The translations under genes were made by a program, and so were the position numbers. The notes under the pieces were generated by a model. The model was not told the DNA's origin. It did not search any database and saw nothing but the letters and a program-made list of their open reading frames with translations. From Chroococcopsis sp964623815 (lineage in GTDB: Bacteria > Cyanobacteriota > Cyanobacteriia > Cyanobacteriales > Microcystaceae): a stretch of 64,000 bases of DNA. Every line of letters begins with the position of its first letter. Positions within the stretch are counted from its first letter, which is position 1. The stretch spans positions 1 to 64,000 of the forward strand of contig CAZUVR010000006.1 of assembly GCA_964623815.1 (NCBI GenBank). The letters are read 5' to 3'. Positions 62,770-64,000 of the stretch are shown here, in pieces.

Positions 62770-63869
62770 GACGACCTCTAGCTGTAAGTTTGATCTTTTC
62801 TCTCATATTACCCTTGAGTTTTGATGTCGGTTCCTCAGTAGCTTTAGAAACATTCGGTAATGCTCAACAGAGGATTTTAATCGCGGAGAAAGGTAATCGA
62901 GGGGGTAACAGACAAAGGGCGAGCAATCGTAGCAGGCCCGAAGGCAGTTCTCGTAATATCGATCGTTCTCGTCTGGGCGCTCAAGGTAGCGGTAGAATCA
63001 AACGGGAACCGACGGCTAATAGGAATGTAAATCGGGATAGAGTCGGTTCGCGCGATATTAATAGAGAGCAGGTAAGAAATAGAGCGAATAATATCGACCG
63101 CAATCGTACCCGTGAAGGGATCAATAATATCGATCGAGATAGGGTTAGGGATAGAGCGAATAATATCGATCGCGATCGTACTCGTGAAGCGATCAATAAT
63201 ATCGATCGAGATAGGGTTAGGGATAGAGCCAATAATATCGATCGCGATCGCACCCGTGAAGCGATCAATAATATCGATCGAGATAGGGTTAGGGATAGAG
63301 CGAATAATATCGATCGCGATCGTACCCGTGAAGCCATCAATAATATCGATCGAGATAAGCTTAACGAGCGTATCTCTAATATCGATCGGGACGAGATCCG
63401 GAATCGTGTTAATGACATTAACATCGATAACGATAGAAGGTATAGCAATCGCATCAACCGTAACACGATCAATATCGGCGATCGCAATATCATCGTTAAT
63501 CCCTGGGGTAATCGTTGGGGAGGAGCTTGGGGTTGGAATGGTGGTGTAGCTTGGGTGCCTAATTACGGTTACTGGGGCGGGGGTTTTTGGGGTGGTTTTG
63601 CAGTGGGAGCCTTAGCTACGGGAATTACCACTGCCATTATCAATGCTGCCAATCAGCCCAACAACACCTATATAATCATCGAGAAAGATACGCCAGGGTA
63701 TACCCTATTTCAGAGTTACGGCTTACAACAAACCCCCTGTGTAGAGAGTGAAGATTTAGTCTTCATCTACGGGCCTCAGGATAGTTTAATGTGCGCTACT
63801 CCTAATAGTTTGGTGAGTGCGGGATATTACGATGTCGATCATGAAACGTTAGTCCTCGTCGCCCGATAG
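62766..63869 (+). CDS. Exported Asn/Asp/Arg-repeat protein
   Basis: Not recognised. The 367-residue precursor has a signal peptide (MRRPLAVSLIFSLILPLSFD), then a highly charged region (about 40-225) of 12-residue units alternating NNIDRDRVRDRA and NNIDRDRTREAI. A Gly/Trp-rich segment follows (about 240-275; RWGGAWGWNGG, YWGGGFWGGFAVGA) and a compact C-terminal domain with two cysteines (QQTPCVESEDLVF, SLMCATPNSL). The design resembles periplasmic glycine-zipper/YMGG-type proteins, but no family fits. It follows the previous gene with an ATGA overlap. Confidence 0.82.
   Translation: MRRPLAVSLIFSLILPLSFDVGSSVALETFGNAQQRILIAEKGNRGGNRQRASNRSRPEGSSRNIDRSRLGAQGSGRIKREPTANRNVNRDRVGSRDINREQVRNRANNIDRNRTREGINNIDRDRVRDRANNIDRDRTREAINNIDRDRVRDRANNIDRDRTREAINNIDRDRVRDRANNIDRDRTREAINNIDRDKLNERISNIDRDEIRNRVNDINIDNDRRYSNRINRNTINIGDRNIIVNPWGNRWGGAWGWNGGVAWVPNYGYWGGGFWGGFAVGALATGITTAIINAANQPNNTYIIIEKDTPGYTLFQSYGLQQTPCVESEDLVFIYGPQDSLMCATPNSLVSAGYYDVDHETLVLVAR
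63087..63374 (+). repeat. 72-bp tandem repeats (two 36-bp half-units) inside the exported repeat protein
   Basis: The string AATAATATCGATCG recurs every 36 nt with starts at 63087 (variant), 63123, 63159, 63195, 63231, 63267, 63303 and 63339. Alternate half-units encode VRDRA and TREAI, so the true period is 72 nt. The units are full of CGATCG/GCGATCGC sites. Because the repeat is a multiple of three, all frames stay open, which explains long open frames on the other strand. Confidence 0.92.
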
Positions 63870-63876
63870 CGTTTAA

Positions 63877-63915
63877 ACGACCGTGATTACACCACGAATC
63901 ACGGTCGTAGTTTTT
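63877..63915. terminator. Terminator hairpin between convergent genes at the right edge
   Basis: ACGACCGTGATT (63877-63888) pairs perfectly with 63897-63908 around an eight-base loop, followed by AGTTTTT on the plus strand. It serves the exported repeat gene and lies just beyond the end of the partial minus-strand gene. Confidence 0.85.
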
Positions 63916-63921
63916 AGTTGA

Positions 63922-64000
63922 TTACGGTCGTACAAAAATAGCATCAAAGTATTTTACGCTTCCATCTTTTGCATAAACTTGAGCGATATTACCCCGATAT
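63922..64000 (-). CDS. Partial gene (C-terminal 25 residues) at the right edge
   Basis: An open frame enters from the right edge and stops with TAA at 63922-63924. The visible end reads YRGNIAQVYAKDGSVKYFDA then IFVRP. It looks protein-like and sits correctly beside a terminator, but is too short to identify. Confidence 0.5.
   Translation of the reverse strand, partial: YRGNIAQVYAKDGSVKYFDAIFVRP

Noticed and set aside
63087..63374. CRISPR-like periodic repeats
   Set aside because: No unique spacers; the units are tandem and coding.
62981..63549. Open frames in other registers across the 72-bp repeats
   Set aside because: A repeat length divisible by three keeps all frames open; the signal-peptide-bearing frame is the real gene.

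Overview
The window is a chromosomal segment of a cyanobacterium. Diagnostic genes are psaD and psbO (photosystems), ndhB, the phytoene desaturase/phytoene synthase pair, ycf66, a cyAbrB regulator, a Tab2-family protein, clpR-clpP and the sigma factor SigF. GATCG-rich HIP1-like sites (GCGATCGC and variants) are frequent. Two neighbourhoods, psaD-trpE and cyAbrB-sdhB, match what I recall of Synechocystis PCC 6803, so a unicellular Synechocystis-like relative is likely, but genus cannot be fixed from the sequence alone. I saw no rRNA, tRNA, CRISPR array, prophage or intact insertion sequence.

Layout. 0.3-7.6 kb: psaD, trpE, a very small unlisted membrane-peptide gene on the minus strand, an SPFH protein, an HxlR/pirin divergent pair, and the crtP-crtB carotenoid genes. 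7.9-15.1 kb: an apparent ion-transport operon (SERCA-like Ca2+ P-type ATPase, SLC13 permease with TrkA-C domains, CPA2 antiporter with UspA-like tail, small secreted/membrane protein). 15.1-20.6 kb: response regulator-EAL, rimM, Tab2, CPBP protease, cyAbrB and sdhB, with an orphan plus-strand terminator suggesting a small RNA near 18.7 kb. 20.6-36.7 kb: an accessory block of large exoprotein-like genes. It holds a rhomboid protease, a GH38 alpha-mannosidase, a Calx-beta/SBBP-repeat protein, a small membrane protein, a CARDB-repeat protein ending in a calpain-type cysteine peptidase, a divergent 1534-residue RTX-like protein made of ~145-residue repeats, and a sugar-transferase-like protein. 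36.7-64 kb: mainly housekeeping and photosynthesis genes: PAS-GGDEF-EAL, rlmD-type methyltransferase, clpR-clpP, pentapeptide protein, ycf66 with two TolB-like lipoproteins, a group 2 sigma factor, phosphohexomutase, psbO, sigF, dnaA with a DnaA-box cluster, comF, a MacA/MacB-like export pair, ndhB, panB-msrA and a repeat-rich secreted protein.

Most interesting region. The calpain-CARDB gene and the Calx-beta/SBBP gene are different proteins, but they share a nearly identical leader. This comprises a long 5' hairpin placed 42 nt before both start codons, the same ribosome-binding region and the same unusual non-Sec N-terminus (MLETSxLNSQNxF). The two hairpins differ by substitutions that mostly preserve pairing. 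With the adjacent RTX protein, rhomboid, mannosidase and small membrane protein, this looks like a co-regulated extracellular or surface module, possibly calcium-dependent. Its function is inferred, not shown.

Several intergenic gaps carry degenerate heptanucleotide repeats (GGGAGTC/TACTCCC type), a common cyanobacterial repeat class. Some form hairpins at gene ends. The last 79 bases hold the 3' end of a further gene on the minus strand.
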